Source of the DNA: Butyrivibrio sp. FCS014
Lineage (GTDB): Bacteria > Bacillota > Clostridia > Lachnospirales > Lachnospiraceae
Length of the DNA stretch: 64,000 nt
Assembly: GCF_000526935.1 (NCBI RefSeq)
Contig: NZ_JAHA01000019.1
Span: 124,001-188,000, forward strand
Reading direction: 5' to 3'
The notes below the pieces were generated by a model. The model saw nothing but the letters and a program-made list of their open reading frames with translations, made no database searches and was not told the DNA's origin. The first letter of the stretch is position 1; every line of letters starts with the position of its first letter. The position numbers and the translations under genes were made by a program. Below are positions 55,901 to 63,484 of the stretch, piece by piece.

Positions 55901-56859
55901 GCTTCGCCGTCAAAAGAGCATGTGCCCTCGCCGGGTGCATTGAATCCGCAGTACCAGCCATCTCCGCCGTTAAATCCGGGATTTGTCAGCATCTCATCTG
56001 AAAGGTGCTCCTCGATTGATCCAGTCAGTGCTCCGTCATCGCCTTCAGCACCTGTAAATTCAGGAGTTACAACTACAGTCTCCGTGGATACTGCAGGATC
56101 GGCAGTTTCTTCTGTTTCTTCTGTTTCTTCTGCTTCATCCGTTTTCGCAGTCTCGTCTTCTGCTGCAGCATCAGAGGTGTCATCTGCCTTATCCTCTACT
56201 ACGCTGCCTGTAACTGCAGTATCGCTGCTTTCCTCTTCATTGGTCTCATCAGCTGTATCGCTCTCAGCTGCCTTAGCATCTTCTTCATCCTCAGTTTCAT
56301 CCTCAGCTGCGACTTTCTCTTCCGCTAAAAGAGCAGTCTTTTTTACCTCAGCTGCCTTTGAAGAATCTTCCGTAACTGCCAGCACTTCCTTAAGAGAAGC
56401 GTCCTTTATCACTACATTGGTAGGTGTGGGAGCATCAGCAATTCCGCTGATCTTTCCCATGTTGATCTGAAGTGCGATGTCCTCGGTGACTTCATCCCAT
56501 ACCGTAAATTCAAAAGAAATATATGTGTCCTGTGCCTGCTCGCTTACCGCTTCCTCTGAGCCTGCCTCGTAATGGGGCTTGATATAGAGGCTTCCGTCCT
56601 TCACCTCAATGTTGCCCTCGTCAAGAGACGTGTACCTTTGAAGCTCATTGTTAACCCAGCCGGGCTCGTGGGTCTCCACATTCCAGTCGGAAGTGTTAAG
56701 ACTGTTACCGTCGAAGTTGTCCTCCCAGACCAGTGAATAACCGTCATCTTCTGCGGCAACGGAAGTGCTTCCCGCAAATGCATTTCCACTGAGGGTGGTC
56801 ACTGCAAGAGCTGCAGCCAGAAGACCAACAACTGTTTTCCTGAAATAAACCTTTCTCAT
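52969..56859 (-). CDS. Secreted GH16 beta-glucanase with CBM4-like modules, split catalytic domain
   Basis: A 1296-residue secreted enzyme. A signal peptide (1-30) is followed by the start of a GH16 domain (LVWEDNFDGNSLNTSDWNVE, about 42-100). An insertion of about 290 residues interrupts it: a CBM4-like C-terminal half (YISFEFTVWDEV ... VVIKDASL), an Asp/Glu/Ala-rich linker (about 165-285) and a CBM4-like N-terminal half (LTNPGFNGGDGWYCGF). GH16 resumes at about 395 (SGRITTQNKHDFTYGRFEARAKV) and holds the catalytic motif GEIDIMEVMG (about 447-456). Three further CBM4-like modules follow (about 610-1075), then a Gly/Asn/Ala-rich linker and a C-terminal membrane helix with basic tail. Likely substrate is beta-1,3- or mixed-linkage glucan. 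AAGGAGAGG precedes the ATG. The divergent AraC gene is a probable regulator. Confidence 0.9.
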   Translation of the reverse strand: MRKVYFRKTVVGLLAAALAVTTLSGNAFAGSTSVAAEDDGYSLVWEDNFDGNSLNTSDWNVETHEPGWVNNELQRYTSLDEGNIEVKDGSLYIKPHYEAGSEEAVSEQAQDTYISFEFTVWDEVTEDIALQINMGKISGIADAPTPTNVVIKDASLKEVLAVTEDSSKAAEVKKTALLAEEKVAAEDETEDEEDAKAAESDTADETNEEESSDTAVTGSVVEDKADDTSDAAAEDETAKTDEAEETEETEETADPAVSTETVVVTPEFTGAEGDDGALTGSIEEHLSDEMLTNPGFNGGDGWYCGFNAPGEGTCSFDGEANITINNCGNENWHVQLNQNGIKLEQGHTYRFSMTASSNVDKYVEINFMSVPSYKWYGGGGQSLIKGSQASGGAGQSEITSGRITTQNKHDFTYGRFEARAKVPAGKGYLPAFWLMATDEGLYGQWPKCGEIDIMEVMGQDTGKSYHTIHYGYSADTGHKENQGSKVLGGNSFSDEYHVFTIDWDPGKITWYVDGEEVYSTDDWYTGTDDDNQITYPAPFDQNFYIILNLAVGGSWVGYPGEAEYAQMNDKAYEIDYVKVYQKSAEEYARLEKEAKKPEKSEVKFREADATGNFVVNGDFAEDISFDGAAGADPDNWKLHLESDAAGTTYEVKDNAITITPSVVGGQNHSVQLKQENIPMYKGWEYELTFDAVSTEDRNIVIDVEGPDRGWTRYMQDTTVAVGTQKQSFTYSFTMEKKTDANGSLEFNLGNRGTTAPVTISNVRLTHKSGDEISEDKSKTIRPDGNYIYNGSFDQGDRRLGYWEFSDEDAENISVTNSGNVRELKVEVPEGKTVTLKQTQLSPLGNGTYEVSFDARTEDGAADGVRLDVAGTEYTPSLKGENGKYAKKISVENSKTREESYIEILFVKPGTYYIDNVFLGEAALIKNGSFNAGLTGFAPYLNDGAKATYVVDNMNGNDNTFAITIDDTGDTDWYVQLNQDGVTLEEGKTYFFSLRMRSDIERKVSYMLQQFEGNWSCYSGTGVVEIGPQWQTFENTFTMNYPTDIASRFNVTMGAVAGERISEKHNVYVDDIILYEVKGEAEGGEVKPNPEPGTDTPEPAVPKPGTSGNGAGGSGSGGNGGNGGANNGGSSAASAPVNQANTSTAAAGTALASANTAAPQVLGEARTPVKSSGKSTVTGSNANANASSDNAATGNAAAGDAVAGDAVTGDNAAASTETEAVTTEEATKTEESVVLNDEKPAAEETPAKSADISEEETPLAAAPAEQGSNTLLIVILAAIAAAIAAGGFAYIRVFRKK

Positions 56860-56908
56860 AAATCCTCTCCTTGAAACAAAGCATTTATAAATAATTTATA
56901 AACAGATA

Positions 56909-56920
56909 TTAAACGTTTAA
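56909..56920. promoter_or_regulatory. Perfect 12-base palindrome in the GH16 promoter
   Basis: TTAAACGTTTAA has the central CG of LacI-type operators. It overlaps the likely -35 position of the GH16 promoter (minus-strand TATAAA at 56884-56889). Confidence 0.45.
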
Positions 56921-56968
56921 GTTGATTTTCTATACAAAAAAAGAGCCAAAAATAACATTTTCATGACA

Positions 56969-56982
56969 TATAATGATATAAT
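56969..56982 (+). promoter_or_regulatory. Candidate -10 elements of the AraC-type regulator gene
   Basis: Two TATAAT boxes (56969-56974 and 56977-56982) lie about 100 bases before the chosen ATG; no good -35 was fixed. Confidence 0.4.
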
Positions 56983-57079
56983 CATCACAAGAAAATATTA
57001 TTTTCGCTCATTCCATAAGCGACGCAGCTACAGCCGCCCGATGCGGCCGCCCTTTCACTACGAAAGCAGGATCACGACC

Positions 57080-57859
57080 ATGAAAACAGGAAACGACTGG
57101 GTAAAGGTAGAATTCCTAAGCCCCGAATCAGATATGATACACCGCCCACAGACCGACGAGCTTCTCTTCTACAGACAGGTAGCTTCCGGGGATGTGGAGG
57201 CAATCACGGAGAACTGCAGACAGCACAGATTCCTGGACAAGGAAGGTGTAGGTACCCTCTCCAAGGATCCCGTGCTCAATCTTAAATATCATTTTGTTGT
57301 TACCGCCGCCCTGGTCTCCAGAATATGCACCGAGAACGGCATGGAGATGGAGCAGTCCTTCAGGCTCAGCGACTACTATATAGGTAAGCTTGACTTCGCA
57401 AGTAACGAGGAAGAAATCGAGAAGTGGCATAACAAGATGGTCCTTGATTACACCAGGCGCATGCAGCTTCTTAAGCAGAGTTCCTCCCTCTCCCGCCCGG
57501 TTTCCGAGTGCATGAACTACATCTATGCCCACATCAAGGACAGGGTCACCATTGACGATCTTGCTGCAGTCACAGGCAATTCGCCCAGCTATATCTCAAG
57601 GCTCTTTAAGAGCGAGGTGGGCGTTCCCGTCAGCGACTACATAAGAAAGGTCAAGCTGGACAAAGCCAAGAATCTACTTCGCTTCTCTGACTTCACCCTT
57701 GTAGAGATCGCCCAATATCTGTCCTTTTCCTCCCAGAGTCACTTCATCAAACTCTTTAAGGAAGAGACAAAAATGACACCAAAAAAGTACCGCAGTATGT
57801 ACTACGGTACTCATTGGAAAGGTTCTGATGATGATTTTACAGGCGATCAGCTGATGTGA
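57080..57859 (+). CDS. AraC-family transcription regulator
   Basis: About 259 residues from the ATG at 57080 (AGGA 8 bases upstream); the frame is open from 56963, but that part overlaps the promoter boxes. The C-terminal 100 residues are the double helix-turn-helix of AraC/XylS: VTIDDLAAVTGNSPSYISRLFKSEVGVPVSDYI for the first, TLVEIAQYLSFSSQSHFIKLFKEETKMTPKKYR for the second. The N-terminal part (WVKVEFLSPESDMIH...) has no recognised ligand domain. It is divergent from the GH16 gene and likely controls it in response to sugar. Its 3' end overlaps the convergent gene by 13 bases. Confidence 0.88.
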   Translation: MKTGNDWVKVEFLSPESDMIHRPQTDELLFYRQVASGDVEAITENCRQHRFLDKEGVGTLSKDPVLNLKYHFVVTAALVSRICTENGMEMEQSFRLSDYYIGKLDFASNEEEIEKWHNKMVLDYTRRMQLLKQSSSLSRPVSECMNYIYAHIKDRVTIDDLAAVTGNSPSYISRLFKSEVGVPVSDYIRKVKLDKAKNLLRFSDFTLVEIAQYLSFSSQSHFIKLFKEETKMTPKKYRSMYYGTHWKGSDDDFTGDQLM

Positions 57860-58455
57860 CCGTCAAAAACAACTGCCATGGAAACCTTGTCTCCACGTAT
57901 TGATATTGTTACATCTTTGGCCAGGTTGGCAATGATGGACTTCTCCAGCTCATCCTTGGCCTCCTGAACAAATTCTGTGTCATCACTCTTATTGACTTCT
58001 GCAATGTAATCGCTCATTCTCCACACATCTTCCGGAGTTGAATTCATGGAATCGGCGGATGTAAATCCAAAAAATGAGTAACGTGACAGCATAGCCTCTC
58101 TCTCATCCATCGGTAAAAGAGCCAGCTCAAAAGCCTCTCTTATCTTGCCGATAACACCCTTTGCTGCGGCGTTCTCCTTGGTGGAGGACAGTTCCATAAG
58201 CTCCTGTCTCTTCTTGGCAAACATGATAGTCTCTGTATCAAGATGAAGAGTAAAGATATTGCTCTCATTCTCAATCCAGTACTCTGCCTCCATCTCACCT
58301 GTAATGGATCTGAACAGGTTCATAAGTTCCTCGGCCACAAGACGGATGCGAAGATGTGCCTTCTTGGGAAGGTTTCCTGCGTACTGCTCCGTGAAATCCA
58401 GTGCCTTTTTTGTAAAATCCTGATTGGTCCCGATGACCATTATATCTGACTTCAT
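57847..58455 (-). CDS. Unknown protein, possibly RsbW-like ATPase
   Basis: About 202 residues, cytoplasmic. The segment RIRLVAEELMNLFRSITG resembles the N-box helix of GHKL ATPases (EE.. N), and the C-terminal strand MAVVFDGHIS ends the protein, but no G-box could be found, so the assignment is weak. It might be an anti-sigma-like or degenerate ATPase. The ATG at 58455 has GGAG 9 bases upstream; another ATG two codons earlier is too close to it. It lies after the sugar transporter in the same direction, about 55 bases away. Confidence 0.5.
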   Translation of the reverse strand: MKSDIMVIGTNQDFTKKALDFTEQYAGNLPKKAHLRIRLVAEELMNLFRSITGEMEAEYWIENESNIFTLHLDTETIMFAKKRQELMELSSTKENAAAKGVIGKIREAFELALLPMDEREAMLSRYSFFGFTSADSMNSTPEDVWRMSDYIAEVNKSDDTEFVQEAKDELEKSIIANLAKDVTISIRGDKVSMAVVFDGHIS

Positions 58456-58512
58456 AAGCATAAGCTCCTTTCGGACGTTTTAATTAATTATATGCTTATT
58501 TATGATCGCATT

Positions 58513-59964
58513 TCAATGTTCATGTTCCAACTCGGCAGTTTTTCTCTGGACAAGTTCAGCAGAGATTTCTTTTAACTTCTCATCATTTAAGATGTATTTC
58601 TTTTTGAACCAGAAAATAGCAAATACAAGTCCGATGATGGGGATGATAGTCATGGTCATTCTAAGCCCCATCTTCTGGGATGCTGCAACACCCAGGGAAT
58701 AGTCAACGGCTGTTGCACCCTCTTCTGTGTCGTTAGAAAGAGCCAGAATCTGAAGCGCAAGAGCTGCGATAAGTGCGGAAATACCTGAAGCAAGCTTTAC
58801 AACGAAGGTCTGCATTGAGAATATTACCGACTCATCTCTTCTGTAGTTCTTGAGTTCACCGTAATCAACGGTGTTTGCAAGGAATACTGTTGTGATAACC
58901 GCAAGCATTCCGTTGGCTGCAAAGATAAAGAAGCCGGGAACAAACAGAAGGAAAACATTGCTCATGGATGTGGATGCAAGAACAAGAAGTGAAATGTATC
59001 CGGCAATGGCCATTCCCATGCTTATAAAGTAGATCTTGATCGATGTAAAGAATCTTCTGAGGAAAGGATACAGGATCATCATGGAAAGGATCTGTATTCC
59101 GCCGCCGAAGGTTGAGAACAGTGTGTAGTCGCCCTTCCAGCCTGTTCCGCCAAAGTCATACTTAAAGAAGTAGATAACCAGGTTTGATGTGATATAGATC
59201 GAGCAGTTTACCACAACGATGGCTACAACAACCGCCATTGCCTGATCGTTCTGAAGAAGCGCCTTGAACATCTCTCCGATTGAAGCTGTCTTCATCTCAA
59301 CTGTGGACTTCTCTTTAACATTGATGCAGCAGATAACTGTAAATATAACAAAGAGAATGGCTACGATGATTGCAAAATATGAGAAACCGATTCTCTCAAC
59401 TTCCCTGTCTGAAATTCCGGCTCCGCCGAACATGTGGCCCAGAGCTGAAACAGAGATAACTGTTACGATGGTGATAAGAGCAGAGCCTACACCTGCGCAG
59501 GAACGGGCAAGGGTTGTGAGGCCTTCACGCTCTTTGCCGCCCTCTGTGAAAGCAGGGATCATTGACCAGTAAGGGATGTCCATCATTGTGTAGGTTACGC
59601 CCCAAAGGATATAGGTAACTGCTGCAAATGCAACCAGTCCGCCGGGTGTAAGTGACGGAGGTGCTGAGAACATAAGAGCCAGCACGATTGCATTGGTTAC
59701 TGTACCGATAAGAAGCCAGGGTCTGAACTTACCCCATTTTGTCTTGGTCTTGGCAACGATAGCTCCCATGATGGGATCGTTAAAAGCATCAAATACTCTG
59801 GCAACCATAAGGATAACGCCCATTGCTGCCGCGCTAACTCCCAGAATGTCCTGGAAATAGTAAAGCACATAGGATGCGGAAAGCATGTACACCATGTCTT
59901 TTCCCACAGCACCCAGTCCGTAAGAAGCCTTTGCGGCTCCCGTAAGTTTCATCTTCTCGTCCAT
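58513..59964 (-). CDS. GPH-family (MFS) sugar:cation symporter
   Basis: A 483-residue protein with 12 membrane helices. Family signs: LTGAAKASYGLGAVGKDMVYMLSASYVLYYFQDILG at the start and the loop DAFNDPIMGAIVAKTKTKWGKFRPWLL (helix 2-3), the hallmark of the glycoside-pentoside-hexuronide family (MelB, LacS). It probably imports an oligosaccharide or glycoside. Its ATG overlaps the stop of the upstream glycosyltransferase-like gene (TAATG), so both are coupled. Confidence 0.9.
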   Translation of the reverse strand: MDEKMKLTGAAKASYGLGAVGKDMVYMLSASYVLYYFQDILGVSAAAMGVILMVARVFDAFNDPIMGAIVAKTKTKWGKFRPWLLIGTVTNAIVLALMFSAPPSLTPGGLVAFAAVTYILWGVTYTMMDIPYWSMIPAFTEGGKEREGLTTLARSCAGVGSALITIVTVISVSALGHMFGGAGISDREVERIGFSYFAIIVAILFVIFTVICCINVKEKSTVEMKTASIGEMFKALLQNDQAMAVVVAIVVVNCSIYITSNLVIYFFKYDFGGTGWKGDYTLFSTFGGGIQILSMMILYPFLRRFFTSIKIYFISMGMAIAGYISLLVLASTSMSNVFLLFVPGFFIFAANGMLAVITTVFLANTVDYGELKNYRRDESVIFSMQTFVVKLASGISALIAALALQILALSNDTEEGATAVDYSLGVAASQKMGLRMTMTIIPIIGLVFAIFWFKKKYILNDEKLKEISAELVQRKTAELEHEH

Positions 59965-61442
59965 TATTTACCTTCCTCCTTGAGCTTTACAGCAAGCTCA
60001 ACTACTTTTTTCGCCCCGTCATAAATTCCGGCTTTATTGTTATCAACTATGCATCCGCACATCTCGTTTAGAAGCTCTGTGTGCAGGAACTGCTCCAACA
60101 TCTGAATGGTGTGAGGGATGTCCCTGCACTCCAGTGTTCCGTCGCCGATCTCGGCTGAGTGGATGGCGCCCCACATCTCGTGCTTGCCCACTCTCTTGAT
60201 GAAGAGCTTGGGTACCGGGTAGAATGCCAATTCACTTGGCTTTGTAACCAGTACGTCGCAGCTTCTCATAAGAAGGTTCGTTGCGTATACCGCCTTGAAG
60301 ATGTCTGCGTGATAGAATCCGTGGATTCCTGTAACTTCAGTAAGAGGCAAAAGAGCCTTCTCTGTAAACTGAAGTGTATCCTCCCAATTGTCCATGTGCT
60401 CTGTGGAGAGTTCCCTCATACCCGGGATCTCTTTTACCAGCTCATCCCAGACGTTTCTGTAATCTCCCACGTTCACATAAAGAGCAGCCTTGCCCTCTTT
60501 GATGTAAGGGATCAGGTGCTTTATTATCTCTGAGAAGATCTCCTTCTGAGCTCCGGCTCCGCCGATGGTCAAAAGAAATCTCATGGGCTTTCCGGTCTCT
60601 TTTCTGACCATTCTTGCCTCGCAGTCCTTATCTATATTGCTAACAAGCTCATAGTCTATGTAATGTCCTGTGTAAACCAGGCTGTCCTGAGGCATGGGCT
60701 TGCAGACATTCTTCTTGTCCATACCGTTGAGGATCCTGTAACCCATGTATGCGTTGCGGCACTGGATCGTATGAACGCTGCCCTCTGAAAGGTGAAGCGC
60801 CATAGGCCAGTTGTCGGGGATCGCATTTACAACATATTTCATTCCCGCATGGATGGCTGCCTGAGCGGGCCATACGTGGGTTGCGATAACGGGAATGTCC
60901 TTGGGAACATTTCTGTAAACGGGAGCCATAAGCTCTGCGTTCTTCTGATCTGCTGAATTATAGGTCAGAGCCCTGAAGCCCTCGTAGTTGGTGGGCTCCC
61001 AGACCAGCTTGTTGAAAATGGGATTCTTGGAAAGCCTTGATCCCAGTGAATACAGATCGTTCTGTGCACCGATGACCTTGGTGCAGGTGGTTTCCTTATA
61101 GGAATTAAGATCCATCCAGTAAGGTGTATAGCCAAGGTGCCTTGCATAGGAAGCCATGGCCATTGAAATGCGGTAGTGGCCGAAGCCCATACGGATGTTG
61201 CCGACGATGATTCCCTTATCTGTATCTATCTGTCCCTCATTTGACGGGATCTTAGAAGTTACCACTATATTTTTTACCCCGAGAAGAGGTCCGATAACTT
61301 CGTTGTCCTCTACCTTTATCTTGTAATCCACAGAAGAATCATCTCCGTACTTTTTCATGAATTTCTTCTTGGATTTAACAGCCTTGTTGTAGGCCTTTCC
61401 ACTGATAACATTACCAAAAATAACCTTCGACTTATCTGTCAT
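59964..61442 (-). CDS. GT-B-like glycosyltransferase family protein of unknown substrate
   Basis: A 492-residue cytoplasmic protein. The part with GIIVGNIRMGFGHYRISMAMAS resembles the N-terminal Gly-rich loop and helix of GT-B enzymes of the MurG / diacylglycerol-glycosyltransferase type, and the C-terminal part with FLLTIGGAGAQKE and DVLVTKPSELAFYPVP resembles the nucleotide-sugar side (GG.G and KP.E). The spacing differs from MurG, and no family was fixed. It is coupled to the GPH transporter downstream, so it may act on the imported sugar or be a phosphorylase-like enzyme; that is inference. Dyads with GAAAC/GTTTC flank the promoter. Confidence 0.55.
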   Translation of the reverse strand: MTDKSKVIFGNVISGKAYNKAVKSKKKFMKKYGDDSSVDYKIKVEDNEVIGPLLGVKNIVVTSKIPSNEGQIDTDKGIIVGNIRMGFGHYRISMAMASYARHLGYTPYWMDLNSYKETTCTKVIGAQNDLYSLGSRLSKNPIFNKLVWEPTNYEGFRALTYNSADQKNAELMAPVYRNVPKDIPVIATHVWPAQAAIHAGMKYVVNAIPDNWPMALHLSEGSVHTIQCRNAYMGYRILNGMDKKNVCKPMPQDSLVYTGHYIDYELVSNIDKDCEARMVRKETGKPMRFLLTIGGAGAQKEIFSEIIKHLIPYIKEGKAALYVNVGDYRNVWDELVKEIPGMRELSTEHMDNWEDTLQFTEKALLPLTEVTGIHGFYHADIFKAVYATNLLMRSCDVLVTKPSELAFYPVPKLFIKRVGKHEMWGAIHSAEIGDGTLECRDIPHTIQMLEQFLHTELLNEMCGCIVDNNKAGIYDGAKKVVELAVKLKEEGK

Positions 61443-61506
61443 GATACCTTCCGTTCTGCAGACTCCGGCTGAGCCGGGCGCTTTGTGAGAATATTTCCTG
61501 TTTCTC

Positions 61507-61534
61507 GGAAACCATTTTCGTGTTTTTGGTTTCC
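61507..61534. promoter_or_regulatory. Dyad element downstream of the transporter-operon promoter
   Basis: GGAAACC (61507-61513) and GGTTTCC (61528-61534) are inverted repeats 14 bases apart, just past the expected transcription start. Candidate repressor site. Confidence 0.4.
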
Positions 61535-61542
61535 ATGTTTTT

Positions 61543-61572
61543 ATAGTATCATTATCGGCATAAATCTAGCAA
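61543..61572 (-). promoter_or_regulatory. Candidate promoter of the glycosyltransferase-GPH operon
   Basis: TTGCTA-N18-TACTAT on the minus strand, about 100 bases before the start codon. Confidence 0.5.
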
Positions 61573-61598
61573 GAAACGCTTTTTACAATTTTCGTTTC
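61573..61598. promoter_or_regulatory. Dyad element upstream of the transporter-operon promoter
   Basis: GAAACG (61573-61578) and CGTTTC (61593-61598) flank 14 bases, abutting the -35. The same GAAAC/GTTTC theme and spacing as at 61507-61534 suggest binding by one regulator. Confidence 0.4.
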
Positions 61599-61618
61599 CC
61601 GATTTTGTGCAATATTAC

Positions 61619-62710
61619 TCATATGATGGAGACGATGGAAAGATTCCTGTTCTGACTAAGATCCACAAACTGATCTCCGACTTTAATCGTGGGCCTTGAA
61701 AGATGGTCCGGATTAACAAAAATTATATCCCCGGACTGACCGTTATTCAAAAGAACGCGGTTTGCTATGAATGTATTTACCACGTTGCTAAGGAAGGTCA
61801 TGATAACATTTGGACTGTACTTATCAATTCCGTTGTCTTCAAAGTTAGCTATGATGGTAAAAGGACATACCGGTGCCCTGTAGGTCCTTGTGGCCGTAAG
61901 AGCTTCATATACGTTGGCAACCGTAACTATGGAAGCAACTTCGTCTATCTGATCATTCTTGATATGGAAGGGATATCCGCTTCCGTCTCGCATTTCATGG
62001 TGCATCAGGATACAGTTCTTTATCCTCTGATCGATGTCCATGTTCTTAACAAGATCATACCCTTTTATAACATGCTCTCTCATGGCCTTCTGCTCGTACT
62101 CTGTTAAAGCCTCAGTCTTATTGACAAGATCCGGAGGCATGAGAACCTTACCGATGTCGTGAAGAAGTCCGCCTGCCGTTGCGATCTGTATGGTCTCGGT
62201 AGGCAATCTCATCCAGGTGGCAAGTGTATTGCAGATAAGGGACACATTAAGACTGTGCATGTAAACGGCATCACTGCTGTCCCTCAGGTTATGGAGCATG
62301 TCAAAAACGCCTGCGGATCCGCCCGCTTCAACGAACAGGTGATAGACAGGCTCTGTAAGCTTATCTACATCAAGAGGTACGGACTCATTGGCAATAAGCC
62401 TGAAGGATTCCTCAAGCTTTTCAGCGTTCTCCTCAATGTGCTGTTTGAATCTGATGAAACTCTCCGTATTCTTAAGACGCTGGGAATAGGAAAGATTGGG
62501 GTCCACCTTCTCCTTCTTCTCGGTAGATGCGGCCACAGGTTTCTTCTCATTCTCAACGAAGATATTATAAAGGGAATGGGCCTTGATCTTCTCAATGCCG
62601 TTACTGTCAAGAACCGTGCCCTTTGTCAGGACCAGTCTGTCGTCAAGGGTATAGATATTCTCAGATACCACCATCCCGGGTTCCAGTTTGTTAACGGAAA
62701 CTAGTTTCAT
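61619..62710 (-). CDS. HD-GYP-domain c-di-GMP phosphodiesterase
   Basis: A 363-residue cytoplasmic protein. An N-terminal small domain (LEPGMVVSENIYTLDDRLVLTKGTVL, about 8-55) of the kind that precedes many HD-GYP domains is followed by a linker and the HD-GYP domain (about 130-310): MHSLNVSLIC, GGLLHDIGKVLMP, REHVIKGYDLV and MHHEMRDGSGYP, with the GYP intact. It should hydrolyse c-di-GMP. No receiver domain. GGAGG lies 5 bases before the ATG; divergent from the Nudix gene. Confidence 0.92.
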   Translation of the reverse strand: MKLVSVNKLEPGMVVSENIYTLDDRLVLTKGTVLDSNGIEKIKAHSLYNIFVENEKKPVAASTEKKEKVDPNLSYSQRLKNTESFIRFKQHIEENAEKLEESFRLIANESVPLDVDKLTEPVYHLFVEAGGSAGVFDMLHNLRDSSDAVYMHSLNVSLICNTLATWMRLPTETIQIATAGGLLHDIGKVLMPPDLVNKTEALTEYEQKAMREHVIKGYDLVKNMDIDQRIKNCILMHHEMRDGSGYPFHIKNDQIDEVASIVTVANVYEALTATRTYRAPVCPFTIIANFEDNGIDKYSPNVIMTFLSNVVNTFIANRVLLNNGQSGDIIFVNPDHLSRPTIKVGDQFVDLSQNRNLSIVSII

Positions 62711-62825
62711 TCAGGCCTCCATTCATAATGAATCATCATTTATAATTATACCATATATCGTAATGGAATTAAAAATGATATTGTGCTATCATACACGAGG
62801 AAAAAGAATGAATCAGGAGATAGTC

Positions 62826-63419
62826 ATGTCAGATAACTTAAGTTGGAAACTGTATAAAGAGGAACACGTTATACAGGATGAATGGATAGATTTCAGAAGG
62901 AACATATACGAACTGCCCGACGGCACCAAGATTGGTCCCGTCTACAATTATTCTAAGCACAGCTTTTCTGTTGTGGTGGCTCTGGATGAGGAAGGCAGAT
63001 ACATCTGCGTTAAGCAGTACAGACACGGCCTTGATGAGATCACCACTGAGTTCCCTGCCGGCGGCATAGAATATAAAGAGAAAAGCGATGTCCCCTATAT
63101 CACAGATAAGAACATCATCGCTACCGAAGAAGAAGCTTTTGAAACCGCCAAGCGTGAGCTTCAGGAGGAGACCGGCTATGTTTCCGAGGACTGGACACAT
63201 CTTATCACCGTTCCCGCCAATGCCACTCTCTCCAACAGCAACGTGCACATCTATCTTGCAAAGGGCTGCAAGCACGTCAGCGGCCAGCATCTTGATTTTT
63301 CGGAATTTTTAAATGTGGAGCTGCTCTCCGAGGATGAGCTCAAAAACCGCATCTTTGGCGGCGACTTCAAGCAGTCCCTTCACATCCTTGCCTGGTACAT
63401 GGCCAGGGAAAAGATGTAA
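62826..63419 (+). CDS. Nudix hydrolase (ADP-ribose pyrophosphatase-like)
   Basis: A 197-residue enzyme. The Nudix box is GGIEYK ... EEAFETAKRELQEETGY: the REL.EE.G core is intact, but about 15 extra residues stand between the first GG and the Glu, so the box is interrupted by an insertion. The context FPAGG just before it and CVKQYRHGLDEITTE fit ADP-ribose or nucleotide-sugar pyrophosphatases. AGGAG lies 7 bases before the ATG at 62826; another ATG at 62808 also has GAGG upstream. The 3' end is partly repeated downstream (63463-63478). Confidence 0.85.
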   Translation: MSDNLSWKLYKEEHVIQDEWIDFRRNIYELPDGTKIGPVYNYSKHSFSVVVALDEEGRYICVKQYRHGLDEITTEFPAGGIEYKEKSDVPYITDKNIIATEEEAFETAKRELQEETGYVSEDWTHLITVPANATLSNSNVHIYLAKGCKHVSGQHLDFSEFLNVELLSEDELKNRIFGGDFKQSLHILAWYMAREKM

Positions 63420-63478
63420 CGGCTCCGCGTATATCCTGGTCCTTGCGCATGGGCAGAGGCCGGATGTAACGGCTCCGC
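63413..63478. repeat. Tandem degenerate duplication of the Nudix gene 3' end
   Basis: GATGTAACGGCTCCGC occurs at 63413-63428 (including the stop codon) and again at 63463-63478, 50 bases on. The preceding bases are also related, so the copy reads LRMGRGRM-stop beside the genuine WYMAREKM-stop. Confidence 0.75.
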
Positions 63479-63484
63479 ATCTAC

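Noticed and set aside
58513..59964. A drug exporter reading of the MFS protein
   Set aside because: The DAFNDP..G....T...GKFRPW loop is specific to the GPH sugar symporter family.
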